DNA of 64,000 nt from assembly GCF_900095735.1 (NCBI RefSeq), contig NZ_FNLO01000016.1, forward strand, positions 49,762 through 113,761, in the 5' to 3' direction. Below the pieces are notes generated by a model. The model saw nothing but the letters and a program-made list of their open reading frames with translations, did not search any database and was not told the DNA's origin. The stretch comes from Chitinasiproducens palmae. GTDB taxonomy: Bacteria > Pseudomonadota > Gammaproteobacteria > Burkholderiales > Burkholderiaceae. The position numbers were made by a program, and so were the translations under genes. This document shows positions 20,829 through 30,174 of the stretch, piece by piece; position 1 is the first letter of the stretch; each line of letters starts with the position of its first letter.

Positions 20829-21627
20829 GTGTTCGGTCCTCCAGATCGATGAGGCGGCCGTCCGCCGCCACGTTGGCGTGCCGGCCACCCAGCTCGACGG
20901 TGCCGACGATTGCGTCCGCGGCACCATGCCCCGCAAAAGGGTCCGCAGCGACAACACGCGCGACGCTGCCGTCGGCCCCGTTGACGCCATCCAATGCCGC
21001 GAGGGGCGGTGCAACGTGCGTGGCGCGAAGCTGCGCATCGAACGTGCGGCGACTGTCCTCGGTTCCGATCGACAGAGAGACGATCGACAAGCCAGGGGCC
21101 GCGTCGGCGAGCAGTTGCGCCAGTCGTCTTATCGACGCGAAAGACCCGGTCCCGGCGAGTTCGAAACCGGGATCGAGCGCGCCGATGTCGCGAGACCCGC
21201 TGGACGATCGATCGGCGGCCGGCGATGCATCGGCCCGCTGTTCCAGCGTGGTGATGCATACGTCGGAAACGTGCGCGGCGAGTTCCAGATAAGCGAACCA
21301 CGCTGGCGCAAGCGCCGCCTCGGCAATGTCCGCCTGCGAATCGTCACCTGTCCGAAGGGCGAGCAGACGCACGCGCAGCGCAGGCAGCGCCGCGCGTGCC
21401 GCCTCTGCGCGCGCCCGCGCTGCCTGGCTGCCACGTGGCGTGACAGCGGTACGCAAGCCGGTCATCGGCTCGCCACGCAGGCTCCGGTGCACGCGCTCGG
21501 TCAGCCATCCCGTCGGCACGGCGACCGTCAGGCCGAGCGACGCGCAAACCAGCACGCCGCCGACGCGTGACAGCGAAAGCGGTGCACGCAACCTCAGCGC
21601 CGGCCCGCGTTGGCATGATCTAGTCAT
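20821..21627 (-). CDS. PilO-like protein with a C-terminal PilP-like tail
   Basis: A 268-residue protein in the position of pilO. It has one transmembrane segment at about 21-40 and a helical region with LPALRVRLLALRT. Next comes a PilO-type alpha/beta domain with LAGTGSFASIRRLAQLLADAAPGLSIVSL-like sequence (about 157-185). The last 40 residues (DPF at 229-231, then IVGTVELGGR and VAADGRL) resemble the DPF and beta-domain segments of the PilP lipoprotein, which normally has its own gene between pilO and pilQ but does not here. The ATG at 21627 overlaps the pilN stop by eight bases, and its stop overlaps pilQ by eight. PilN/O/P link the inner-membrane pilus motor to the secretin. Confidence 0.7.
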   Translation of the reverse strand: MTRSCQRGPALRLRAPLSLSRVGGVLVCASLGLTVAVPTGWLTERVHRSLRGEPMTGLRTAVTPRGSQAARARAEAARAALPALRVRLLALRTGDDSQADIAEAALAPAWFAYLELAAHVSDVCITTLEQRADASPAADRSSSGSRDIGALDPGFELAGTGSFASIRRLAQLLADAAPGLSIVSLSIGTEDSRRTFDAQLRATHVAPPLAALDGVNGADGSVARVVAADPFAGHGAADAIVGTVELGGRHANVAADGRLIDLEDRTHD

Positions 21628-22564
21628 CGCCTGCCTCCGTCGTCCACGCCTCCTCCGCCTGCCCATCGCCGACATGGACCGTGAAGACCATCTCGTCTAT
21701 GGCTGGCCGCGGTAAGAGACGCAGGCCGGAAACGGTGACGACCGCCTCTGGCAACGCATGCCGCAGGGCAGTCAGCCAGTCGTCGACCACGGCGGCCAGC
21801 GACGCCTGTCGCCCGGACCGGCGCGCCGGCCCAACGCCGGCCACGGACCCCGCCCCGTGCGAGCCGACCGGCCCGCGTTGCGCATCAACCTGCATCGCAC
21901 GCCCCCCTCGCATGTCGATCGGTCGCGAAGCCGTCGTCGCGGCACACTCGATTTCGATAATGGCGTCACGCCAGCGCAGCGCCGTAATGACCACTCGGAC
22001 GTGCGGCGCATGACGGGCGGCACGGGGCGCCTTCGCCGAAACCGGTCGTGCATCGTTGCCTGGTGAAGCGGCGGCCGACCGCGGCGTGACCAGACTGGGG
22101 GCACGGGCCGATTCAGCAAGTTCGGCGAGTGCGTCGAGCAGCGCAGGCAAGCGCTGCGCACGTGCCACCTGCAGTGCCTGTTCGCGACGGCGTGCCTCGA
22201 TGGCGTCGATTTGCGCGGCGAGACGCGCTGCCTCGTCGATCGCCTCGGCATCGGTCGGTCCGCCGCTGCCGGTTCGGAACGATGGTGGCGCGTGCGGCGT
22301 GGCTGGCTCGGATGGCGCGGTCGACGGCGACGATCGGTCGCCGATGCGCAGGCGTCGCACCGGCGGACTGTCGGCGAGCAGGCCCGCCAGCAGCCCGAGC
22401 GCGAGCCCCGCCGCAAGCGCATTGCGCGCCACGCGCCGACGGTGCCGAAGCGTAACGTCGCGATGAGGGGCAAGGTCAAATGCAGGCACCATTGCGGCAA
22501 GCAAGCTTGCCGGCGACAGCGGCTTGCCGTCCGATGAATGCAGACCTTCCTGCGCGCCACTCAT
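21620..22564 (-). CDS. PilN-like type IV pilus assembly protein
   Basis: A 314-residue protein identified mainly by position and architecture. A short cytoplasmic start contains FDLAPHRDVTLRHRRR (about 29-44), a degraded version of the PilN NLLPYRE motif that contacts PilM. This is followed by one transmembrane helix (about 48-64) and a periplasmic part with a coiled-coil-like segment around 110-150. The length exceeds the usual PilN (about 200) because of Pro/Ala-rich insertions. Start and stop overlap pilM and pilO respectively, so the pil genes form one coupled operon. Sequence similarity to PilN is weak. Confidence 0.65.
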   Translation of the reverse strand: MSGAQEGLHSSDGKPLSPASLLAAMVPAFDLAPHRDVTLRHRRRVARNALAAGLALGLLAGLLADSPPVRRLRIGDRSSPSTAPSEPATPHAPPSFRTGSGGPTDAEAIDEAARLAAQIDAIEARRREQALQVARAQRLPALLDALAELAESARAPSLVTPRSAAASPGNDARPVSAKAPRAARHAPHVRVVITALRWRDAIIEIECAATTASRPIDMRGGRAMQVDAQRGPVGSHGAGSVAGVGPARRSGRQASLAAVVDDWLTALRHALPEAVVTVSGLRLLPRPAIDEMVFTVHVGDGQAEEAWTTEAGDD

Positions 22565-23559
22565 CGCAGCAGTCCCTCCAGCGCGAGACCCGCGGCGACG
22601 GCGAACTCGCACCCGAGCGCCGGCCCGTGCGCGCCGGCCGGGACCTGCCACCGGCCGGGTCGAAGCCCGCCCAGCTCGCCCAACACCACGGCGACTTCAT
22701 CAACCGCCTGAGGGTGGCCGGCCAGCGTCACGGGCGGCATTCCCGCGTCCGCCAAGCCGCGCAGCGCAGCCATCGCTTCGCTGGAGCCGCGCGCCATCAT
22801 CGAAAAAAGCGGGCGGGCAGCCGCGGCGCGCGTAGCCGTGTCGACGTGCCAGCCGGCGCACGCGCGGGCACCGGCCCAGAGGCCGATCCACTCGCATTCG
22901 CTGGCCTGCCAGATCATCGCGTTGATCGACGCCGCCGCGCCATCGACGAGCGCCGTGAGCGTATGCCCGAGCGCCGCGAACAGGTCCGCGCGGACGCTCC
23001 AGTGGTGCTTGTCGACATACACGACGCAGCGTCGGCCATCGGGCTGGTCCACACAGTCCACGGCCAGCGTGTCCGCGGCCAGTCCGGTGCCGCGCTCCAC
23101 CTCGTGCCGCACGGCGGCCGGCCCCGGTGACCAGCGCGCTCGCGCCGGCCGTGCCGTGTAGTCGCCGGTATGCGCGGCGCCAGCCAGGCGCGGGGCGGCG
23201 TCGCTGAAGACGCGACGGCCGACCAACGCAGGGCAAAGGCCCAGCACCAGCGGCGCCTCGCCGAACCAACGGCCGCCGACCCGCGTGGCGGGGCGCCGGA
23301 CCGGTAGCGCCGCGGCAAGTGCGGCGACGACGGCATCCGGGTCGACGATGTCCAGACCGTCGATCGCGCCGGCCGGCAGCGGCACGGCGATCGCGCCGAC
23401 CACCTCGACCGCGGAACGGCCGCATGCCAGTGTCACGCAGCGCACGACGCCCGCCTCGATCTCGACGCCTGTCGCATAGCGACGCACAAGGGGCGGCGGC
23501 GCCTGCAGCGCAGCCGCGAGATGCCGCCAGCGGTTGCCGTGCGTGACTGTCCGGTCCAT
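22561..23559 (-). CDS. PilM-like type IV pilus assembly protein
   Basis: A 332-residue protein in the pilM position, divergent from mrcA and coupled to pilN by an ATGA overlap. The start VRRYATGVEIEAGVVRCVTLACG fits the first strand of the PilM actin-like ATPase fold, as does VEVVGAIAVPLPAGAI. The later nucleotide-binding motifs are hard to recognise and the C-terminus LGCEFAVAAGLALEG is the best remaining match to the family end. PilM binds PilN on the cytoplasmic face. I am confident about operon membership, less about retained ATP binding. The ATG at 23559 is the first that makes a normal N-terminus. Confidence 0.65.
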   Translation of the reverse strand: MDRTVTHGNRWRHLAAALQAPPPLVRRYATGVEIEAGVVRCVTLACGRSAVEVVGAIAVPLPAGAIDGLDIVDPDAVVAALAAALPVRRPATRVGGRWFGEAPLVLGLCPALVGRRVFSDAAPRLAGAAHTGDYTARPARARWSPGPAAVRHEVERGTGLAADTLAVDCVDQPDGRRCVVYVDKHHWSVRADLFAALGHTLTALVDGAAASINAMIWQASECEWIGLWAGARACAGWHVDTATRAAAARPLFSMMARGSSEAMAALRGLADAGMPPVTLAGHPQAVDEVAVVLGELGGLRPGRWQVPAGAHGPALGCEFAVAAGLALEGLLR

Positions 23560-23674
23560 CGATCGCCTCCAGCCGCGTCCATCGCGGCAATGGAACGATT
23601 GTCGTCGGCGCCCGCGAGCCGGCACATTCGGCCGGTCGGCCAGACGGTTCGGCGGGCGGCCCGGACGGGGCCGC

Positions 23675-23680
23675 TATAAT
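23675..23680 (+). promoter_or_regulatory. -10 box upstream of mrcA
   Basis: A perfect TATAAT lies 27 bases before the mrcA ATG in GC-rich DNA. No good -35 hexamer is seen at 16-18 bases, so the promoter is incomplete by consensus. The same short interval must also carry the start of the divergent pilMNOQ transcript. Confidence 0.45.
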
Positions 23681-23707
23681 CGCGGTCAACTCGATTTCGT
23701 TCTAGTC

Positions 23708-26074
23708 ATGCCTCCTTCTACGCACGCGGAACCGCCACCGCCGAAGTCACGCTCGCTCGGCTTGAGGATTCTCCTTTGGTTGCTGGGCCTGTTCGGCGGT
23801 TTGGTCCTCGCCGGCGCGCTGCTGCTCGGATACGCTTTCCTGATGGCGACGCCGAACCTGCCATCGCTGGAATCCCTGACCGACTATCGGCCGAAGGTGC
23901 CGCTGCGCATCTACACGGCCGACCACGTGCTGATCGGTGAGTTCGGCGAGGAACGCCGACGCATCGCGCGTTTCGACGAGATTCCCGACGTGATGAAGAA
24001 GGCGGTGATCGCGATCGAGGACGACCGCTTCTACCAGCATGGCGGCATCGACTTCCAGGGCGTGCTGCGCGCCGGCATCGCGAACTTCATGCATGGCGGT
24101 GCGTCGCAGGGCGCGAGCACGATCACGATGCAGGTGGCGCGCAACTTCTTCCTGTCGAGCCGGAAGACGTATACCCGCAAGATCTACGAGATGATGCTCG
24201 CGTACAAGATCGAGAACGCGCTGACCAAGGATCAGATTCTCGAGCTGTACATGAACCAGATCTACCTCGGCCAGCGGGCCTACGGCTTCGCGAGCGCCGC
24301 CCAGGTCTACTTCGGCAAACCATTGAAGGACATCACGCTGGCGCAGGCCGCGATGCTGGCCGGCCTGCCGAAGGCGCCGTCGGCCTACAACCCGGTGGCC
24401 AATCCGGAGCGCGCGAAGATCCGCCAGCGCTACATCCTGAAACGGATGCTCGACCTTGGCTATATCGATCAGTCGCAATACGAGCAGGCGCTGGCCGAGA
24501 ACATTCACGTGCATCAATCGACGGCCGAATACAGCGTGCACGCGGAATACGCCGCCGAGATGGTGCGTCAGATGATGTTCGCGCAGTACAAGGAGGAAGC
24601 GTACACGCGCGGCTTCGCAGTCACCACGACGATCCAGTCGGGCGACCAGGAGAGTGCCTATGGCGCGGTGCGCGCCGGCATTCTCGCTTACGAGAGCCGG
24701 CACGAATACCGCGGGCCGGAAGCATACATCACGTTGCCCGGCGACAAGGAAGAGCGCGAACAGGCCATCGAGCAGGCGCTGCTGAAGCATCCCGACAACG
24801 GCGACATCGTGGCCGCGGTAGTACTGAGCGCGACGCCCACCGAAGTGGTCGCCAGCCGCGTGAACGGCGACGAAGTGACGATCGGCAAGGACGGCCTGCG
24901 CGGCGTGAGCAGCGCGCTGAGCAGCCGCGCCGACGCGAAGCGGGCGATCCGCCGCGGGGCGATCGTCCGGCTGACGCAGGACGGCAAGGACCGCTGGCAG
25001 ATCACGCAATTGCCGCAGGTCGAGGGCGCGCTCGTCGCCATGACGCCGCAAGACGGCGCGATCCGCGCGCTGATCGGCGGCTTCGACTTCAACAAGAACA
25101 AGTTCAACCACGTCACGCAGGCGTGGCGACAGCCGGGTTCGAGCTTCAAGCCGATCATCTACTCGGCCTCGCTCGAAAAGGGCCTTGGGCCGGCGACGAT
25201 CATCAACGATGCACCGCTCTTCTTCGGCGCGGACCAGACCGGCGGCAAGCCGTGGGCGCCGAAGAACTACGGCGGACGCTTCGATGGTCCGATGTCGATG
25301 CGCACCGCGCTGATGAAGTCGAAGAACCTCGTGACGATCCGCATCATGCAGCAGGTCGGCGCGAAGAACGCGCAGGAATACGCGACGCGCTTCGGCTTCG
25401 ACGCGGACAAGATCCCGCCATATCTGCCAACCGCGCTTGGTGCCGGCCTGGTCACGCCGCTGCAGATGGCGGGTGCCTACGCGGTGTTCGCGAACGGCGG
25501 CTATCGCGTCAATCCGTATCTGATCAGCGAAGTGCGGGACGCCAACGGCGCACTCGTCTCACAGGCGCAGCCACTGGTGGTCGGACGCAATGCGCCGCTT
25601 GCGATCGACCCGGGCAACGCGTACATCATGGGCGACATGCTGCACTCGGTGGCCTCGCGCGGCACCGGCGCGCGCAGCAACGCGCTCGGGCGCGACGACC
25701 TCGGCGGCAAGACCGGCACGACCAACAATTCGCTCGACGCCTGGTTCGCGGGCTATCAGCACACGCTGGTGGCGGTCGCATGGATGGGCTACGACCAGCC
25801 GCGCAGCCTGGGCAGCCGCGAGACCGGCGGCGGCATCTCGCTGCCGATCTGGATCGACTTCATGCGCGATGCGCTCAAGGGGGTGCCGTCGTACAAGGCG
25901 CCGGTGCCGGACAACGTCACGTCGATCGGCGGCGAACTGTATCTGGCGGACAAGACGCCGGGCAACGGCTTCGTCGCGGCCGTCGGCGTGAGCCTCGGCG
26001 GCGAGCCGGCGCAGGATATCGAAGTCACGCCGCAGGAACGCCAGCAGGTGCTGGACATGTTCGACAGCGAATGA
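23708..26074 (+). CDS. mrcA: penicillin-binding protein 1A, bifunctional peptidoglycan synthase
   Basis: A 788-residue class A PBP anchored by one N-terminal transmembrane helix (about 20-47). The GT51 glycosyltransferase domain has its catalytic Glu in AIEDDRFYQHGG and the motif GASTITMQVARNFF. The transpeptidase domain has the active-site Ser in PGSSFKP, SKN in LMKSKNL and KTGTT. Between them lies the OB-like PBP1A insert. It polymerises and cross-links peptidoglycan in the periplasm. The ATG at 23708 is used because the hydrophobic anchor then falls near the N-terminus; longer frames exist upstream. It diverges from pilMNOQ, the usual arrangement in Burkholderiaceae. Confidence 0.97.
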   Translation: MPPSTHAEPPPPKSRSLGLRILLWLLGLFGGLVLAGALLLGYAFLMATPNLPSLESLTDYRPKVPLRIYTADHVLIGEFGEERRRIARFDEIPDVMKKAVIAIEDDRFYQHGGIDFQGVLRAGIANFMHGGASQGASTITMQVARNFFLSSRKTYTRKIYEMMLAYKIENALTKDQILELYMNQIYLGQRAYGFASAAQVYFGKPLKDITLAQAAMLAGLPKAPSAYNPVANPERAKIRQRYILKRMLDLGYIDQSQYEQALAENIHVHQSTAEYSVHAEYAAEMVRQMMFAQYKEEAYTRGFAVTTTIQSGDQESAYGAVRAGILAYESRHEYRGPEAYITLPGDKEEREQAIEQALLKHPDNGDIVAAVVLSATPTEVVASRVNGDEVTIGKDGLRGVSSALSSRADAKRAIRRGAIVRLTQDGKDRWQITQLPQVEGALVAMTPQDGAIRALIGGFDFNKNKFNHVTQAWRQPGSSFKPIIYSASLEKGLGPATIINDAPLFFGADQTGGKPWAPKNYGGRFDGPMSMRTALMKSKNLVTIRIMQQVGAKNAQEYATRFGFDADKIPPYLPTALGAGLVTPLQMAGAYAVFANGGYRVNPYLISEVRDANGALVSQAQPLVVGRNAPLAIDPGNAYIMGDMLHSVASRGTGARSNALGRDDLGGKTGTTNNSLDAWFAGYQHTLVAVAWMGYDQPRSLGSRETGGGISLPIWIDFMRDALKGVPSYKAPVPDNVTSIGGELYLADKTPGNGFVAAVGVSLGGEPAQDIEVTPQERQQVLDMFDSE

Positions 26075-26194
26075 CGCGGCGCTGCCAGCGGCCCGGCCGC
26101 TGGGCTGCCGCCACGCTCACGGCGCCGCCAGCGCCGTGGTCACCGGCTCATTCACGTTCCGGCGCTCGCGCGGGGCGGCTGGCCCCGCCCGCGC

Positions 26195-26509
26195 TCACTC
26201 GAAACTGATCGACTCGCCGGCCTGCTGCTCGATATAACGGCTCAGCGACGCGAAGAACTCGTCTGCGCTGCGCGTGTCGCGCCAGACGGTGCCATCGTGC
26301 CGGTAGTGGAAACCGCCGGCTCGGGCGGCGATCCAGATCTCGTGCATCGGGGCCTGCAGGTTGACGATCACCTTGCTGCGATCCTCGAATTCGAGCGTGA
26401 GCACGTTGCCGCTGCGCTCGTATTCGATGTCGGCATCGCTCGCATCGATCGCGCGCTCGATTTCCTTCAGGGCGGCCTCGGCAAGGGCCAGGTACTCGCT
26501 ATCGGTCAT
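26195..26509 (-). CDS. cyaY: frataxin-like iron-binding protein CyaY
   Basis: A 104-residue frataxin homologue that binds iron and modulates iron-sulfur cluster assembly. The acidic first helix ([19 protein letters not shown]) and the strand core ([33 protein letters not shown]) are both clear. It converges with mrcA and diverges from lptM. In the spacer after its stop there are two short GC-rich hairpins (near 26085-26103 and 26117-26140) without a T tract. Confidence 0.95.
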   Translation of the reverse strand: MTDSEYLALAEAALKEIERAIDASDADIEYERSGNVLTLEFEDRSKVIVNLQAPMHEIWIAARAGGFHYRHDGTVWRDTRSADEFFASLSRYIEQQAGESISFE

Positions 26510-26606
26510 GCTAAACTCCGCGGTTCCATTCCAGACAGCCTGTCGTGCAGCGTATGTCGTTGGGCAAGGCCCTGACAGCGCAACGGCGACGGCGCTCTTG
26601 CAAGCC

Positions 26607-26855
26607 ATGCGAATCGTCTCGAAGGCCAGCGCGATTGTAGCGGCTTTGGCCGCCGCCTTCTGTCTCGTCGGCTGTGGCCAGCGCGGTCCCCTCTACATGC
26701 CGAAGGTGCCGCCGCTGCCCGCCAGCGCCGCGTCGTCCGCCGCCACCGGTACGTCCGCCGACCGGGCCACCGGCGCGTCCGCGGCTGCCGCCACCGATCG
26801 CTCCATCGACACGGGCGGCGCTGCCGCCTCACGGCGTACTGCCATTCCCAACTGA
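26607..26855 (+). CDS. lptM: small lipoprotein LptM (YifL)
   Basis: An 82-residue lipoprotein. The lipobox LVGC follows a short hydrophobic signal, and the conserved [10 protein letters not shown] that defines LptM comes straight after it. In E. coli LptM assists LptD assembly in the outer membrane. The rest is an Ala/Ser/Thr-rich tail of no evident fold. It lies two bases before lysA, the conserved lptM-lysA pairing, and diverges from cyaY. Confidence 0.93.
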   Translation: MRIVSKASAIVAALAAAFCLVGCGQRGPLYMPKVPPLPASAASSAATGTSADRATGASAAAATDRSIDTGGAAASRRTAIPN

Positions 26856-26857
26856 TC

Positions 26858-28123
26858 ATGCCGCATGCCCCGCTGCACCGTGTCGACGGTGCGCTGTACG
26901 TCGAGGAACTCGACGCCGCCTCGCTCGCCGACCGTTTCGGCACGCCGCTCTACGTATACTCGCGCGCCGCGCTGGAAACCGCCTACCGCGCCTACGCGGA
27001 CGCCTGCGCCGGTCGACACGCGCGGGTCCACTACGCGATCAAGGCGAACAGCAACCTCGCGATCCTCAACCTGTTCGCGCGTCTCGGCGCCGGCTTCGAC
27101 ATCGTGTCCGGCGGCGAGCTGGCGCGTGTGCTGGCGGCAGGTGGACGGGCCGACCGGACGGTGTTTTCCGGCGTCGGCAAGACCGCACAGGAAATGCACG
27201 AGGCACTTGAAGCCGGCGTGCGCTGCTTCAACGTGGAGTCGATCGCCGAACTGGAACGCCTGGCCGAAGTCGCGGCGCGCGCCGGCAAGCGAGCGCCGGT
27301 TTCGTTGCGCGTCAATCCCGACGTCGACGCGGGCACGCATCCGTACATCTCCACCGGTCTGAAATCGAACAAGTTCGGCGTCGCCTATGACGCCGCGCGC
27401 GATGCCTACCGCCGCGCCGCCGCGCTGCCGTCGCTGCAGGTGGTCGGCATCGACTGCCATATCGGCTCGCAGATCACCGAAATCGCGCCGTATCTCGATG
27501 CGACCGACAAGGTGCTCGCGCTCGTCGAGGCCATCGAGGCGGACGGCGCGACGATTTCGCACGTGGACGTCGGCGGTGGCCTGGGCATCCAATATAACGA
27601 CGAGACGCCGCCCGACATCGGTGGTTTCGTCACGACGCTGCTCGACCACATTGCGCAGCGCGGCCATGGTCACCGCGAAATCCTGTTCGAGCCGGGTCGC
27701 TCGCTGGTCGGCAACGCCGGCGTGCTGCTCACGCGCGTCGAGTATCTGAAGCCGGGCGAAACGAAGAACTTCGCGATCGTCGACGCGGCGATGAACGACC
27801 TGGCGCGTCCCGCAATGTACGAGGCCTATCACGCGATCGAAGCGGTGCGCCCGCGCGAGACGGTGCCGCCCGCGCGCTACGACGTGGTCGGCCCGGTGTG
27901 CGAAAGCGGCGACTGGCTCGGGCGCGATCGCACGCTGGCGATCGAACCGGGCGATGTGTTGGCGATCCGCTCGGCCGGCGCCTATGGCTTCGCGATGAGT
28001 TCGAACTACAACACCCGCACGCGTGCCGCCGAGATCTTGGTCGACCGCGCCGACGCCCACGTGGCGCGCCAGCGCGAAACGGTCGCGTCGCTGTTTGCCG
28101 GCGAGCACATCCTGCCCGGCTGA
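26858..28123 (+). CDS. lysA: diaminopimelate decarboxylase
   Basis: A 421-residue PLP enzyme (fold type III) making lysine from meso-diaminopimelate. Lys62 in HYAIKANSN binds PLP, and DCHIGSQI and VGGGLGIQY are phosphate- and substrate-contacting segments. Cys in GPVCESGDWLG is the catalytic residue from the partner subunit. Full length, no anomalies. It probably shares a transcript with lptM because only two bases separate them. Confidence 0.97.
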   Translation: MPHAPLHRVDGALYVEELDAASLADRFGTPLYVYSRAALETAYRAYADACAGRHARVHYAIKANSNLAILNLFARLGAGFDIVSGGELARVLAAGGRADRTVFSGVGKTAQEMHEALEAGVRCFNVESIAELERLAEVAARAGKRAPVSLRVNPDVDAGTHPYISTGLKSNKFGVAYDAARDAYRRAAALPSLQVVGIDCHIGSQITEIAPYLDATDKVLALVEAIEADGATISHVDVGGGLGIQYNDETPPDIGGFVTTLLDHIAQRGHGHREILFEPGRSLVGNAGVLLTRVEYLKPGETKNFAIVDAAMNDLARPAMYEAYHAIEAVRPRETVPPARYDVVGPVCESGDWLGRDRTLAIEPGDVLAIRSAGAYGFAMSSNYNTRTRAAEILVDRADAHVARQRETVASLFAGEHILPG

Positions 28124-28350
28124 GCGGCACCGAAACCGCCGAGGCGTGTTGCACTGGACCGCCTCGGCCATCCAGCCTGATCGGTTGCCCGAGCCAGCCG
28201 GCCGGCCACTTTTCCTTCGTCTTCCTTCGCCTGCCTCGGCAGCGCACACCGCGCCGCCGCAAGGCGCTGCGTCATTCTTCGGAACACGCCGAACCGTAAA
28301 ACGGCATCGCGCTCATCGCGCTCATCGCGTCACCCGCGAGTGTCATTCCA

Positions 28351-29031
28351 TCAGCGCGGACTCGCCTCGCGCCGGGTCCGTTCAATCGCCAGCCACAGCA
28401 GACGGGCCAGCAGCAGCACGATGACGATCACCGCGTAGAGCTGTGGCTGCGCAAGGTCGTGCTTGCCGGCCTTCATCCACCAGAAGTGCAGAATCGCCAG
28501 GCCTGCCGCCGCGTAGATCGTACGATGCAGCAGTTGCCAGCGTCGTCCGAGGCGGCGCACGGCTGCCTTCGGCGACGTCGTGGCCAGGATCACCAACAGC
28601 ACGAAGGCGGCAAAGCCGACCAGAATGAACGGCCGCTGCGCGATGTCACGGGCAATCGCGGCCACGTCGAAGAACTGGTCGAGCCAGACGTAGGTGAGGA
28701 AATGCAGCGCCGCGTAGAAAAAGCTGAACAGGCCGAGCATGCGGCGCAGCCGCAGCCATGCGCTCCAGCCAGTCAGCCGTCGCGCCGGCGTGACCGCCAG
28801 CGTGATGCAGAGAAAGACCAGCGCCCACAGGCCGGTCGAGCGGGTGACGAACTCCACCGGATTCGCGCCGAGACCGCCGTTGACGCCGAACCAGACCAGC
28901 CGCAGCAGTGGATACAGGCACAGCAGGAACACCACCGGTTTGATGACGGCCATCCGGCGCAGCAGCGCCGCGTTGACGGTCGCGCCGGCCGGCGCTGCAC
29001 TGCGCTGGTTGCTGGGGATGCCGGACTTCAT
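28351..29031 (-). CDS. msrQ: MsrQ, haem-binding membrane subunit of the MsrPQ system
   Basis: A 226-residue inner-membrane protein of the ferric-reductase-like family with about six hydrophobic helices. Haem-ligand-type histidines lie in YAALHFLTYVWLDQF, QLLHRTIYAAAG and LAILHFWWM. It passes electrons from the quinone pool or flavin to MsrP for repair of oxidised methionines in periplasmic proteins. The ATG at 29031 is used; a second ATG 27 codons later is possible. It follows msrP by 37 bases. Confidence 0.94.
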   Translation of the reverse strand: MKSGIPSNQRSAAPAGATVNAALLRRMAVIKPVVFLLCLYPLLRLVWFGVNGGLGANPVEFVTRSTGLWALVFLCITLAVTPARRLTGWSAWLRLRRMLGLFSFFYAALHFLTYVWLDQFFDVAAIARDIAQRPFILVGFAAFVLLVILATTSPKAAVRRLGRRWQLLHRTIYAAAGLAILHFWWMKAGKHDLAQPQLYAVIVIVLLLARLLWLAIERTRREASPR

Positions 29032-29068
29032 CGTTGTCGCTCTCCTGAGCCGAAGCGCATGCGCCGCT

Positions 29069-30049
29069 TCAGAACTGCTTGCGCAGGTCCATGCCGCGAT
29101 ACAGCGACGCGACCTGATCGCCATAGCCGTTGAACGGCAGCGTCTTGCGCTTCGGCGCGAAGAAACCGCCCTCGCCGATGCGTCGCTCGGTGGCCTGGCT
29201 CCAGCGCGGGTGATCGACGTCCGGATTGACGTTCGAATAGAAGCCGTATTCGCTTGGCGCGTAAGTGTTCCAGCTGGTCGCCGGCTGGGCCTCGACGAAG
29301 CGGATCTTGACGATCGACTTCGCGCTCTTGAAACCGTATTTCCAGGGCACGATGATCCGCACGGGCGCGCCGTCCTGCTTCGGGAGCACCTGTCCATACA
29401 GCCCGAAGGTCAGCAAGGTGAGCGGATTCATCGCCTCGTCCATCCGCAGCGCTTCGCGATAGGGCCAATCCAACACCGGCGTCGACAAGCCCGGCATCTG
29501 CTTCGGGTCGGCCAGGGACACGAACTGCACGTATTTGGCATTGCCGGTCGGACCGACACGTCGGATCAGTTCGGCCAGCGAATAGCCGATCCACGGCACG
29601 ACCATCGACCAGCCTTCCACGCAGCGGAGCCGATAGACCCGCTCCTGCAGCGGCGCGAGCTTGAGCAGTTGATCGATGTCGTACACGCCCGGCTTCTGTA
29701 CGGCTCCTTCGACGCTGACTTGCCAGGGCCGCGTGACCAGCGTGTTCGCGTGTCGGGACGGGTCGGACTTGTCGGTGCCGAATTCGTAGAAGTTGTTGTA
29801 GGTGGTGATGTCCTCGAACGAGGTCTGCTTCTCGTTGAGGCGAAACTGCGGATTGGGCGTGGCAGCGAGCTTGGCGCCGCTCGGCGCCGGCGCGGCGCTG
29901 GCGCGTCCCGCCGGCCCGAGCAGGCTCGCTGCGGTCGCGGCACCGGCAAGGCGCAGCAGGCGCCGGCGGTCCGCGAAGATGGCTTGCGGGGTGATTTCGC
30001 TCGCGGCGATGTGTTCGCCGCGCAGTCGGCGGTCCCAGTCCTTAGGCAT
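29069..30049 (-). CDS. msrP: MsrP, periplasmic molybdenum methionine sulfoxide reductase
   Basis: A 326-residue Tat-exported molybdoenzyme of the sulfite-oxidase family. The Tat signal has RRR at residues 28-30 followed by a hydrophobic stretch to about 52. Cys143 in [10 protein letters not shown] is the molybdenum ligand. It reduces methionine sulfoxide residues in envelope proteins with electrons from MsrQ. Upstream of it, ccsB ends at 30175, on the same strand but 125 bases away. Confidence 0.96.
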   Translation of the reverse strand: MPKDWDRRLRGEHIAASEITPQAIFADRRRLLRLAGAATAASLLGPAGRASAAPAPSGAKLAATPNPQFRLNEKQTSFEDITTYNNFYEFGTDKSDPSRHANTLVTRPWQVSVEGAVQKPGVYDIDQLLKLAPLQERVYRLRCVEGWSMVVPWIGYSLAELIRRVGPTGNAKYVQFVSLADPKQMPGLSTPVLDWPYREALRMDEAMNPLTLLTFGLYGQVLPKQDGAPVRIIVPWKYGFKSAKSIVKIRFVEAQPATSWNTYAPSEYGFYSNVNPDVDHPRWSQATERRIGEGGFFAPKRKTLPFNGYGDQVASLYRGMDLRKQF

Positions 30050-30174
30050 TACGTCGCTCCGTCAGTGGCTCAGGCAGCACCCGATGCCGGCCGAGTCGGC
30101 CAGCACACCATGGACCATCGGGAACGCCGGTTTATTCCACCGACTGACGCAAGAGCGATGCCGAGCGCCGGCGC

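Noticed and set aside
23747..25111. Reverse frame of about 450 codons opposite mrcA
   Set aside because: Mirror of the conserved PBP1A coding sequence, with no family of its own.
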